From: Nothopassalora personata
Lineage: Eukaryota > Ascomycota > Dothideomycetes > Mycosphaerellales > Mycosphaerellaceae
Length of the DNA stretch: 64,000 nucleotides
Assembly (NCBI GenBank): GCA_033816765.1
Contig: CM066294.1
Coordinates: 2,976,001-3,040,000, forward strand
Direction: 5' to 3'
The translations under genes and the position numbers were made by a program. Positions within the stretch are counted from its first letter, which is position 1; each line of letters opens with the position of its first letter. The notes under the pieces were generated by a model that worked only from the letters and a program-made list of their open reading frames with translations, was not told the origin of the DNA and made no database searches. Below are positions 33,590 to 45,500 of this stretch, piece after piece.

Positions 33590-34718
33590 GGTATCGGGTG
33601 CGCGGCGATGAAAAGGGCGGCAAGGCAAGGCGTAGGTGCAACTTAGATGAAGCAGATTGTTTTTGCGGTCAGAGAACAGGAAGCAAGGAGAACAATAGCG
33701 CCTTGCCGGTGGATAATGTCGTTGATGAGATGTTCTTCGACTGCCGACATGGTCACGTCACGTTGCAGGCCTTGTTTAAGCTCGAGCGTGGGAGGAAAGT
33801 GCAACGGCCAGCATACATGTAGCATGCTGTAACCTCGTGGTGCGCCGCTGGTGGCAAGAAAGGCAGGAGCAAGCTACCGCTACGTTGTCGTCCTTGGCTG
33901 CGTGGAAGGTGGGGCGGGGCGGTGGAAGGTCGTTTACATGCAGTGAATGATGGTTGCCGCCATGGCAAGGGCATCTGATCTGGCCTCGAACGCGACACCC
34001 TCGAGTGTATCATGGGCGATGATACACTCGAGGGTGTCGCGTGGCCGATGGAGTGTAGGAGGCAGCGCTGCCCGAAGCGGAGTGAGGAGATTGATAGTAC
34101 CGTTACATGCTGTCCACCAATCGAACGTAGCTATCTTGCCGTGCATAACGATAGCAATACAATCGTGGGGTTGCACTCAGAGAGGGCATGGCACAGCTGT
34201 GTACCCTTGCTCAAAGCGTGCTGCTCATGCGAGTAAGCGCCACGGCAGGCGACACATGTCGCGCGACCATCCGCAAGGGTGAACAGAGGAGCAGCGGAGG
34301 AGGTGGTGTTTCAACTGCCAACATCGACATACTTGGGCACGTGATGGCCATCGAGGGTTCGCCTTCCCGTATCTTTAATGTGTACAGCACCAATCATAGT
34401 GGCTGCCGTCATGACGCTAGCAAGGATAGCGTGCATCTCCATATCCATGATCTGCCAGACCCTTGCCGATCGAGTCCAATTCACGCTTTTGTTCACGGCA
34501 CACACTTCAGCTCGCGCGCACAACTATTTGATGCGCTCTCATTCACTGCGTCCGCCGATGTGACCTTTCTTCCACTTTCCTCTCTCCTCTCTTTAACCCC
34601 TCGCAATACCATCCGCTCGCTATTCCACCATCGACGGCAACAACAAAAGCATACTCGGAAACATCACTGCCATTGCCGCTGTCGGACCCACCGACAGCTC
34701 ACACGAGCGGCGGCCAAC
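33590..34718. promoter_or_regulatory. divergent promoter region between GNPDA and the UNC93-family transporter
   Basis: About 1.1 kb between two divergent genes that may both serve amino-sugar use. It contains a perfect hairpin at 33991-34041. No gene is seen inside; the frame of the transporter is open upstream of its ATG, but that part is not conserved-looking. Confidence 0.55.
33991..34041. repeat. perfect inverted repeat, 23-bp arms, 5-nt loop
   Basis: Positions 33991-34013 are exactly complementary to 34019-34041, separated by gggcg. Each arm contains CTCGAG. Read directly from the sequence with no mismatch. It could be a regulatory palindrome, an RNA hairpin, a remnant of a miniature transposon, or a cloning/assembly foldback. 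Confidence 0.95.
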
Positions 34719-36397
34719 ATGGCCAGCGTCTCGGAGAAAGCAACTCCAACCACCGAAATCGACTCGCAGCATCACTCGCAAGATGGCAACCACGACGAAT
34801 TGCCCCGTCCGACCGGATGGATGTACAAGAGTCGCAAGATTGGTCCCCTCACAATCCCGTACTATGCCTCGCCAAAGGCACAGCTCATTCTGGTAGCTTT
34901 CGTGTGCTTCCTCTGCCCTGGTAAGCGAACGTCCGCGCGGCGAGCATCCATACACACGTCACGCTAACTCACTCGTCCTCAGGCATGTTCAACGCCCTCA
35001 ACGGGCTCGGTGGCGGAGGTCAGCTTGATTCCACTGCGAGCAATGACTCCAATACAGCTCTGTATGCGACCTTCTCCGTCGTGGGCTTCTTCGCCGGAAC
35101 TATCGTCAACACAATCGGCATCAAGGCCGCTCTGTCGTTTGGTGGCATAGGCTATTGCGTCTATGTCTCTGCCTACCTCTGCTACAGCATCGAGCAAAAC
35201 CTGGGCTACATGATCTTCGCCGGCGCACTGCTCGGAGTTTGTGCTGGTATTCTGTGGTCTGCCCAAGGTGCCATCATGATGTCCTACCCCACCGAATCCG
35301 AGAAGGGCCGCTTCATCTCCTGGTTCTGGATGATCTTTAACCTGGGCGGTGTGATAGGCAGCTTGGTAGGCAGCTACACCAGCCTCACCACCATCTTTTG
35401 CTAACAGCATTGCTAGGTTCCACTTGGCCAGAACATCCACACGCAGACCAATAGCACGGTCTCGCTTGGTACCTACATCGGATTCCTTGTTCTTACGACT
35501 TGCGGTGCTATCCTCTCGTGCACATTGGTCAACGCCAAGTCTGTTGTGCGCAGTGACGGGTCGAGGGTGATCCTGATGAAGCATCCCAGCTGGAAGACTG
35601 AGTTGTATGGTCTCTACGAGACGCTGCTGAGTGACCCATACATCATCCTGCTCTTCCCGATGTTCTTCGCATCCAACTGGTTCTACACCTACCAATTCAA
35701 CGCAGTCAACCTCGCTCAGTTCAACACCCGTACACGCTCACTCAACAGCGTGCTGTACTGGTCCGCTCAGATCCTGGGCGCTTGGGTGTTTGGTAACGCT
35801 CTTGATCTCAATATGTTCAAGCGCACGACCCGAGCCAAGGCAGTATGGGTTGCACTGTTTGCCTTGACCATGATCATCTGGGGCGGCGGCTACGCCTTCC
35901 AAGTCGATTACACCCGCAAGGAAGTTACCGACATCAACCAGCAGGCGAAAGACTTGAACGACTCCTCGATCAGCGCCGAGTACTTCATCGATTGGGAGGA
36001 ACGTCGTTACATTGGCCCGATGTTCTTGTACATCTTTTACGGCTTCTACGACGCTGCCTGGCAGACCACTGTCTACTGGTTCATGGGATCCATCTCGAAC
36101 AACGGTCGCAAACTTGCCAACTTTGCCGGCTTCTACAAGGGCATCCAGTCTGCCGGTGCTGCCATCACGTGGCGCATCGATGCTCTGGGCGTACCCTACA
36201 TGAACTTCTTCGCGTCCTGCTGGGGTCTCCTGGGTGGTAGCTTGCTTATCGCACTTCCAGTCATACTGTGCAAGATCGAGGACACCACTTCCCTCGAGAA
36301 GGATCTCGCGCTCACCGACGAGACCGTCGACGATGTGATTGGCGAGAAGCCGATCGGCGCCACGACCCCGGACGTGGAGATGTCTCGAAGGGTCTAA
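34719..36397 (+). CDS. UNC93-family MFS transporter (fungal DUF895 type)
   Basis: Three exons (34719-34920, 34983-35365, 35417-36397) give 521 residues. The hydrophilic N-terminus (about 45 residues) is followed by the family block YYASPKAQLILVAFVCFLCPG, then MFNALNGLGGGGQ, which the first intron splits. Further blocks are GFFAGTIVNTIGIKAALSFGG, ALLGVCAGILWSAQGAIMMSYP, GRFISWFWMIFNLGGVIGS, then after intron 2 VPLGQNIH, and LLFPMFFASNWFYTYQFNAVNLAQFNTRTRSLN. About 11-12 membrane segments. Members are plasma-membrane or endomembrane transporters; some fungal ones have been linked to N-acetylglucosamine uptake, a link I recall with limited certainty. Its divergent neighbour is GNPDA. Confidence 0.9.
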
Positions 36398-37254
36398 GCG
36401 TTGTACTCCCACGTGGCGTTTTCACATAATCGAATCGGGCAGGAGGCGAAGGGAGGCGCATTCGTAGCACTTGCTACCTGTTGTTTTACGCGATGTGCTG
36501 TGATCGCTTTGTCGGGACCCTGACAGTACCGAAATGTAGCGAAACGAGTGCCACGGCATCGTTCGGTATAGCATGGCGTTTGAGGTCCGGTCGTTTCAGA
36601 CCAATGGCTTTGATGTAAAGAAATTACGACAGTCACGAGCTGTTGCAAGACAGGCACAGCGATGCAAATACTGAATTCTGAAGTCCGCAGTGTCACCTAC
36701 CTTGTTCAGCGTGTTCCGAACGGTGGGTGCTACGTTGGTCTTTACTGTTTGGATCGTCTGACATGGACGAATGAAATGGAAGGATATTCGTTCTGGTTGA
36801 GCAGCATGTACTCGGGCAGATCGGCTCTCATGTTAGGGGAAACCTACCTTCCTCCCACTGGCAAATGCCGTACTACGGCTCGTGGGACGATGGAGCTCCA
36901 CCGTGGCTGCCACGCAGCTGCGGTAGGTTGAAGAGGCGTTCTTGGCGACATTCCAGTTGTCGGATAGTATGATATCGCTTGCGCCGGCGCAGGGCGCGCT
37001 TGTGGATGCGATGCTGTAACATAGAGTGAGCTGACACCCAGGCACGAGAAGTATAGATGGTGACTCAGATGGTGGTGCAGGCGTGGAAGCATGCAGCGCG
37101 TCGGAGAAGGCTTGTTGGAATCGACCCGATATGCATGCACCAAAGCGGCATGGAGCATGTTGTGAATCAGGTGACCAAGGTCCATGTTAGTTAGGACTTG
37201 GCACACACACACTATATCACACTGTTTTCTGTAGCTAGATAGTCTCACACCTTG
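36398..37254. other. genic flank up to the repeat boundary
   Basis: Unmutated DNA with normal CpA/TpG content and no recognisable gene, including a short CA run near 37200. The sequence character changes abruptly at about 37250-37260. Confidence 0.5.
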
Positions 37255-37499
37255 TAGCAATTTATAAGGGTTACTAATCTACCCTATCGTTTTAATCTAG
37301 AAGCTTGTACTCGTTAAATACCTAAAAACAATAGGTTATAAGCCCGGGTACTCCTCTGCCTATCTAATTTGAAACCTGAATCGTTATCGAAGCTCTATTA
37401 AGGATTAGCTTGCCTTACTAGTGGACTCGACCCTATATTTGTTTTACGGACAACTACCTAATCGATTTAAGAACTACTATAGGAGATCGGTACTAAGCA

Positions 37500-40400
37500 C
37501 TAGTACCGTAATACAGTATCTAAAAGAGCTAGACTAGGTATAGAGTTTAGAAACAACATCTCTAGCAACCTAGTAAGATCCGCTAAGGACAACTAAGTAC
37601 TTAGGAAAGGCGTATAGTTCTAGGTATAGAAATCTATGCTAATTAGCGCACTGCTAGAGAAGGATCTAGTTAGATACGTAATCTATAATCTAGACTAGGT
37701 TAACCTAAAGTACGCTCTAAACAGGGCAGCTTATAATTAACCCTAAGATGCAACTAAGAATATCTAAGATAAGACTACCTAGAATAAAGCCCCTTAGGAC
37801 ATTACTAGTAGTATAGGATACAAAGCTGCCTATAAGCGATAGAAGAAAGAGGACATGTAAGCATATAGCATTATTATAGCTAGATTGGATTCTACCCTAA
37901 GGCTAAACTTTAGAGATGTAGACAAGTTAGCTAAGGAATTATATAATTTAATTAAGGCAACATATAAGCTAGTTATTACAATTAATCTATATAACACTCT
38001 AAAGGCAGTTAGGCATATTAAACTAGATGCTATAAGACCTAATATATTAAAGTACTATAAAGACTTTTAAGTATAGGTAAATAACAATAAGACTACTATA
38101 GAGCAATTTATTAGATCTTCCCTAGTTAATAATAAGTTAAGGCTTAAATCCTTTTTTGTCCTCCTAGATAGTATCTATAGATTGTACTTTGTTAAAGGTC
38201 TTAACTATATCGAATAGCTTAGGACATAGAGACACAACAATTCTCTAGAATTAACTACCCTAGAGAGAATGTTTATAACTCTTAGGAAGGAGTAAGTACC
38301 TGCTATCTACAAGCCTAGCAATAGCTTTGTTAGAGCATTCTTAAGAAAGAATAATAATAAGCAGTGCATATAGTGCTTATATAAGCATACTAACGCGAAC
38401 TGCTATAAGTAGTATCTAGAGAAGAATCCTAGGAACAGGTCTAAGAAGGGTAAAGACACCCTAAAGGATAGGGTAAAGAAGGTAAAGGGTAGCAAATCCC
38501 CTAGGAAGAATATTGCTATAGCAATTAATAACTAGTTAGACTTATTATCTAATTAGGAGCATAGCTCTAATAGTAATAGGGACTAGAGATAACTATATAG
38601 GAGGTCTAGAGTAGCTATTACAGTTGCATAACTAGTATATATAGGAAGGACAGCAGCTACCGCATTAAACCTAATATTAATAGACAAAGTCTATAACATA
38701 GGTATATCCTTCTATATCTACAATAATCTTATAGACCTTTAGAATGTTAGGCTAAGACTAAGGCCTATATGCTTCTTATAGGCCGTTAGGTAAGGATCTC
38801 TTATGACTAAAGGAGAATTGGAGTAGGTTATAAAGAATCATCTTAGCTAAGAGACTACCCTCCTCCTTCGTAATGTGCTTTACTTACTAGAGTTAGATAC
38901 GACACTAATCTCTATAGAACTCCTGTATAAGAAACATAGAGTTTACTTAGATAGACTATCTAAAATGCTGTTCTAGAAGGATAAGCCTATAGGCTTAGTT
39001 AAGATAATAAAAAATGTTATTATCTTTAGGAACCTTAGGGTAAAGAGGGGTTCTAGGAAGGATAAAGACAGATTAGTACTAAAAGGACTTACTACTCTTA
39101 TATTTACTAAGCTAAGAACTAACACAGTTAGATAGCATTAAAGGCTTAGGCATATTAGAAGCACACTACTTAATGCTATAAAAGAAGCAGTTAAGGGCCT
39201 AGAAGATGTTAATACTATAGAGTTAGGGCATTATAAGACTTATAAGCTTATAAGGTTATAAAGAGTTGTTTTAAGAATCCCTAGGAGACCTATACTAGAG
39301 GCATTAGATAAAATCCATGCTAACCTAGTTAGTCTAATTACTCCACTCTCTTACAATAGTTACGCGTATTGCCTTATGCTTACGTGTGCTAAAACTAGGA
39401 TAAGATAGTACTTGCCACTTCTAAAGAAAAGTAATACTCTAGTAGCAATTAAGACTTAGCTTACTATAATGTAGAACTACTATAAGAAGACACCTAAGAT
39501 CTAGTTCTTAGATAGTAGTAGGGAATTTAATAACATTAAACTTAGAACACATGCCTAACATAAAGGGATTAGATAGGATTTTGCATTACTATACATACCT
39601 AAGTAGAATAGAATTGCTAAAGCTTCGAATAAAGTTATTATTAACAAGGCTAGAGCTATGCTTATAGACTCTAGCTTACTATAGAACCTCTAGCCCTAGG
39701 CTATAGATTTTGTATACTATATTACGAACCGCCTCTTTAACTTAATAACAAAAAATGTACTATAGATTAACTTTAAGAAGGACCTAGGCATTAATGTTAA
39801 AGAGATAGACTTAAGGAATGTAAGGAGGTTTAGATGTAAAGTATACAAACATAACGACAATTATACTAAGTCTAAAAAGTTCTCTATAAAGGCGGACATA
39901 TAGTAGCATATAGGATTCTAGGGTAGTTTATTAACTAACTACCTACTGTAGAAGCTATAGTAGGAGAAGGGAAAATAGGTCTTTAAGATAACCTATTCCC
40001 CCTATATAACTTTTAATAAAGATTTCTTATAGAACTCGTAATACTAAATTCCTATAGGTAAGCAGGTCGCTTAGGGGGAGTAGATAGGGTAGACTATTAA
40101 GAGCTCCTAGCTTACTACTAGTAATGAGTATACTGTCCTAGATAACGAGATTACCTTCCTTAGACATCCCTATAATAACCCTAAGGACCCTTACTATAAA
40201 GGTATTTACATGCCTTATAAAGGGCTACACGAGCTAGAAGCGAGTTACTAACCCTATAAACCTTTAAGGGGAGCTATGTAGCTAGAGGGGGAGCTACTAT
40301 AGTATAGTAACTAACCTAAAACATAAAGGGCTTCGTAACAAGACTCCCCTAACTAAGGTTAGTCTTAGGGGGAGCATAGGATAGAAGATTCACGTCTACT

Positions 40401-40962
40401 ATTTAGAGACACATCCCCCTAGCTCTAGGAACAGTCTCCTGTAGAGCATACCTAGCTCTAGGAACAATCTTCTATAGAGTATACCTAGCTCTAGGAACAA
40501 TCTCCTATAGAGCATACCTAGCTCTAGGAACAATCCCCTATAGAGCATAAGCCTTAGACTTTATAGTCTAAAGAGCTACACTAAGAAGACATAGCCCTAG
40601 CTATATAAGAAGACCCTAACTAGGCTATAATACTATTCTACCCTACCCTACACATTAGTAAGAGGAAGAGAGATAGGACTTATAAGCCTATAAAGACTAA
40701 ATAAGCTAAGGTCTATCCTAAGCTAACTAGGAGAAGTTTAAGATAGAATAGATCCTATTATAATTATAGTAAACTTAAGAAAGTATTCGCTATAATAGCT
40801 ATAGATAATATAAAGAAGGGGAAGCTTATAGATCCTACTACCCTAACTAAAGCATTAAACAGACCTAATAGAGCTAAATGGATTAGGGCAATTAGAAAGG
40901 AATTCAACTCCTTAGAAGACATAGAATGTGTTGTATAGATCCTATTATAGAAAGTCCCTAAG
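37500..40962 (+). pseudogene. Copia gag-protease-integrase, degenerate
   Basis: One frame from about 37500 gives a Gag-like helical protein (ISALLEKDLVRYVIYNLDQ with TAG read as Gln, then LRLNFRDVDKLAKELYNLIKATYKLVIT). A basic region follows, then protease and integrase. The integrase core is recognised at 39590-39720 by a Pro-x-x-N block and the INKARAMLIDSSL helix. It ends where Gypsy-1 inserted, in the reverse-transcriptase start (VPK, resumed after 47657). Confidence 0.7.
40421..40552 (+). repeat. 33-bp tandem repeat, four copies, in the Copia hinge
   Basis: The unit beginning agctctaggaaca recurs at 40421, 40454, 40487 and 40520. It is in frame (11 codons, PSSRNN-like) between integrase and reverse transcriptase. 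Confidence 0.9.
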
Positions 40963-41159
40963 TGTTAAAGGGATGTCGTAATGTATAGTACGCCCACGAC
41001 CTACTAGTCGTAGATGAACTAATTCTTGCCTTTTATTTAAGACGCATCGCGCGTCGTAAGGTGTACTTATACGTATCACGTGCGGCTTAGCAGCCGGTCG
41101 CGACCGTATGTTATATGTAAGGCTACATGTAGGGGTTAGCTACTAGGCTGCCCCTTACA
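40963..41159 (-). repeat. Gypsy-1 3' LTR
   Basis: 197 bp, TG...CA ends. It differs from the partner LTR at about 11 positions by my reading, all transitions, as expected from RIP. Confidence 0.93.
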
Positions 41160-41463
41160 ATTGCCTCCCCTCCCGTGCGAGCTGTCCTTAGCTCGCTAGT
41201 TACTACGTAGAGGCTCCTATGTACTTCTAGAACTATAGTTACTATACGGCCTACATACGGGTTACGTACGTGTCGTTATGTAGGTGTAGGTAAGTAAGGC
41301 TTAGTTACTATGCCGACGTAGCTAGTTAGGGGCATAAAACTCTAGCCTAACCTAGCCCTTTCTTAGTACGCTCCCTAGCTCATTACCTTCGCTACACCAC
41401 TACTACGCACCCGCACCGTACTATTATCGCAAGCGCCTCGCTAGCATTATTATTATTATTATT

Positions 41464-42482
41464 ATGTCTACCGTACCCTCCTCGCCGCTATTCTCTAGCC
41501 GCTCCGCCTCCTCTAGTAGTACTAGTAGCGACAGCACTACTAGCGCCGTAGAAGACGAGCGCCGCTAGGTGGCTCTAGTACGCGACGCCCCTAGAACGCC
41601 TAGTAGTCGTAAGCGACTAGCATCACCCTCGTAGCTACTAACGCCCTCGCTAGCTACTAAGCTCTCGTAGAGAATTAACATATATATGCGGTACCTCCCG
41701 TACTTCGTTAGGGGTAAGTCTCTACGCGCGTCGCCTACGATTCGTATGCTAACTACTTACTAGACGAGGCCGATAACTGTAATAGTGTTACTACCGGCGA
41801 GCTCCTAAAGAAGTGTAGCCGCTGTAGGCGTAGTAAACACAGCTGCGTGCCTAATACTAGCTACGCTATCGCCTCGCTAGTAAGCCGCCTACGCGCCGCG
41901 CGGTCCTAGCGCGACTTCCTTACGGCTATAATGGGCTAGGCGCCTACAGACCTCTAGTAGTAGGAGCTAGTAGAGTAGATCCGCCTATATGCCTAGCTAG
42001 GTAACGACATTAAGGAGGTAAGTCGCTACTTCGCTTGTGCGAGTCGACTACTACTCGCGGGGGAGGGCTCTAGTACGTCCCCTATGCTTCGGCTAACCCT
42101 TCCTATAGGCCATTAGGCAGTTTAATGCCTATAAGCACAAGCGTGCCGGGGAGACCCGTATACGTGCCTCCGCCGCCGCCGCTACTACTGCCGCCGCCCC
42201 CGCCGCCGAAGCCCTCGCGCTCTAGTAGGAGTAGAACCGCGCCCTTAATAGGCTGTTCGAACTCGGCCGCGCCGTAAGTCGTATATTCCTCGCCTACGTG
42301 TACCCTACTAACCGTAGTCCTAGTTCCTATAGGCGTAGAACATCGACACTACCGCCGCCGACTAGGCATTCTTACCTAAGTCACTACGTAACGACAACTA
42401 AGGCGCTCGCCTTACACGCTACTCGCGGGCTCCTCGCCTACTACTACTCTACGTAGCCCCTAGTAGGCGCGCTACTCTTTAG
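41464..42482 (+). pseudogene. antisense accessory gene of Gypsy-1: Cys-motif protein with three introns
   Basis: Starts at ATG 41464 just after a TTA repeat. Exons 41464-41713, 41764-42017, 42109-42273 and 42324-42482 are joined by three GTAAGT..TAG introns (50, 91 and 50 nt), each with a CTAAC branch site, and phase is kept throughout. With RIP stops read as Gln or Trp, about 275 residues result. They comprise a Ser-rich N-terminus (SSSSTSSDSTTSAVEDE), then KCSRCRRSKHSCV (C-x2-C-x6-C, like the first half of a Zn2Cys6 finger), a Gln-rich helix, and an Ala-rich region. A helix with NRALNRLFELGRAV closes it. It ends 53 bp from the convergent pol stop. Function unknown; possibly nucleic-acid binding. 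Confidence 0.75.
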
Positions 42483-42535
42483 CTTTTGTTTTGTTTATAG
42501 TTAAGAAAAGTTTTATTTATACTCTAGTGCTAGTC

Positions 42536-45500
42536 TCATTTACTTCTCCTTAACGCCTTATAGTCGGCTACTATACGATCCGCATTCGCGAGGCCCTCCG
42601 CCGGTTCCTAGCTATTATACTCCTCTAGCTAGTCCTTCCACTAGACTAGATACTATAGCTTACCCTTACGCTTACGCCTATCTAGTACTGCCTCTACCTT
42701 ATACTCTCCGTCCTTATTAGCTAGAGGGGGTACGGGTCCATCCTTATCGCTACCGATATACGGCTCGAGGAGAGAGATATAGAAGACTTATAGAGCCTTA
42801 AGTCGGCTAGTAGCGCTAGGCGGTACGCCTACGAACCGATAGCGTCCGTAATACGGTATAGGCCGATAAACTTCGGACCTATCTTCTTCTTTAGCACTGC
42901 TAACTTAAGGTTCTTCGTTAATAACAGGACTAAGTTACCTACGCGGTAGGTCTTAGCTTAGTAGGTCTTATTATAGTAGCGAGCCTAGCTTTATACTATA
43001 GCCTTCCATCGCTCCTCGAGTGTAGCGCGTAGTTTTCGTATACGACTCGTAGCTATTACCGCTACTAGTACTTCCCCCCCCTAGGTCTCGTCTCGAGATC
43101 TAGTTAGTGTAGGGGTAATCTTAGGTCGCTAACCGTGCGCTATTTCGAACGGACTTATCCGTAGTGTTAGGTAGATACTGTTATTAGCTACGAATATAGT
43201 AACTGTAAGCCACTTAGCCTACTTAGTTTAATTGTTACTATAGTAATAACGAAGGTATTGTTCGAGGGTTTAGTTTACCCTCTTAGTTTAGCCGTTAGTC
43301 TAAGGGTAAAAGGCCGTAGATAGCTTACGCTTTATACGCGCCTCGAAGTAGAAGTCACTCTAAAACTAACTAGTAAAGACCGGACCTCGGTCGCTTACTA
43401 TGCCTAACGGGACACTATAGTGTCGCACGACTTCGTCTCGTAGGAGCCTCGTAAGCTCTACGGCTATGTAAGTCTTCGTCGTCGGGATGTATAAGCTCAT
43501 TTTTAAGTAGCGATCGACTATTACTAGGATCGCATTATACACGTAACCGGCTCGCGTGCTTAGAGGTAGGTCCGTAATGAAATCTATAGTAATTTCCTAC
43601 TACGGTCGCTCCGGTCTAGGAAGCGGTTATAGCTCGCCGTAGGGTCGATAGCGCCTCGCCTTCGAACCCTAGTAGGTTCTATAGGCTTAGACGTATTGTT
43701 TTACGTCCGTACTAAGTGAGTCCTACTAATAATTACGTCGTAATAGCTCTTTAGTCTTAGTCCTTCTAAAGTAACCTACGAGGACGTCGTCGTAGTGCAT
43801 ACGAATTAGATGCGACCTAATTACGTGATCCCTAGGTACTACGATCGCGTCTCCGTAGTATATAAGGTTATCCTTTATATACTATCCCTTAGCGTCCCTC
43901 GCGCTTAGCGCCTACGCTAAGTATACGATATACTAGTCGTCTTACTACTACGCGATCTTTATTAAGAGTAGGATTAACTCACCCGTCGAGCTATAAGCTT
44001 AACCCTATATTACTGTAGCGTACACTACTACTAGTAAAGACGGCTTATCTTCATAGGGAAGGTCACCTCTCCGTACTACTATCGCCGCGCCTATGTCGCC
44101 CTATATCGCCTCGTAGGTAGTAAGTACGCGCTTTACCGTCGGCTCGCTTATCCCTTCTAGAGACTCCTTCTAGAAAGACAGCTTACTTTATAAGGTAGGT
44201 AGCAAGTTCGAAGTTTGTTACGTTATAGCTACGTAGTTACTACGTCTCGAAGGCGCGTCGGCTAGGTTAGTCTTACCCGGCCAATGCTCTACTATAAAAT
44301 TAAAAGACTATAGGAACGTAGCCTATCGAGCTTACCGCCTATTTAGCTACTTTACTATTATAAAGTCCTATAGGTTAGCGTAGTCGACTAGCACTCGCAC
44401 CGTATACGTAGCGCCCTCTAAGTATAGCCTCTAATGCTTAAAAGCCTTAACTACTGTAAGTAGCTCCTAATCGTGCGTCTCGTAGTTGCACTTAGCTAGT
44501 ATTATCTTACGTGAATAGAACGCGATAGGATGCTACTTAGTACTAAACAATTAGGATATAATACCTACGATCGCGAAACCTAAGGCATCCGTCTCGACTC
44601 GCGTACGTAGCGTAGGATCGAAGTGCCTAAGTATTAGTGCACCTAAGAATCCGGCCTTAAGCTATCGAAACTCCTACTCTTCGCTTAAGGTCTACGTGAG
44701 AGGGCCGTGCTTCTTACCGTCCTTAGATCCCTTTAGTAGGTCCGTTAGGGGCTTATAGACCCTTAAGTATCCTTCTATAAAACGCCGGTAGAAGTTGTAA
44801 AACCTAAGGAAGGACTAGACCTTATAAAAGGTCGTAGGTGTAGGCTATTCCTCGATAGCGGCTACCCTACTCCTATCTATCGATACGCCTACGGCGCTTA
44901 CGATAAACCTAAGGAACTCTATACTCTCCTAGAAGAAGTGACACTTCTTAGGGTTTGCGAATAGGGTAAACTTTCGTAGCCTCTCTAGTACCGCGCGTAC
45001 GGCTCGCACGTGTACCTTACGCGTCTTGCTATAGATAAGGATATCATCTAGGTAGACTACGTAAATGTTATTAACTAAGCCGGTTAGCGCCTTGTTAATA
45101 TACCCTTAAAAGGTTACCGGTACGTTAGTTAACCCGAACGGCATCACTAGGTACTCGTAGTGTCCGTATCGCGTACGAAACGCAGTCTTCCACTTATCGC
45201 CTCGCTTAATAGGGATACGATAGTAGGCGTCCTTCAAATCGATTATAGTAAAGAACCTAGAACCTAATAGCCTATCTAGCGTCTCGCTAATTAGGGGCAG
45301 GGGGTATTGGTTCTTTACTATAATCTTATTTAGGCCTCTATAATTAACATAGAGCCTAAGAGTGCTATTCTTCTTTAGTACGAATAGGATAGGCGCACCC
45401 GCCTCGCTTACGGACCGCCTAATCCACCCCTTCTCTATTGCTTACGTAAGGTACTCCTTTAAGGCCTCTAACTTAGTTAAGGACTAGTAGTATAGCGGCT

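Noticed and set aside
40421..40552. CRISPR-like array
   Set aside because: Contiguous 33-bp in-frame repeat without spacers, in a eukaryotic retroelement.
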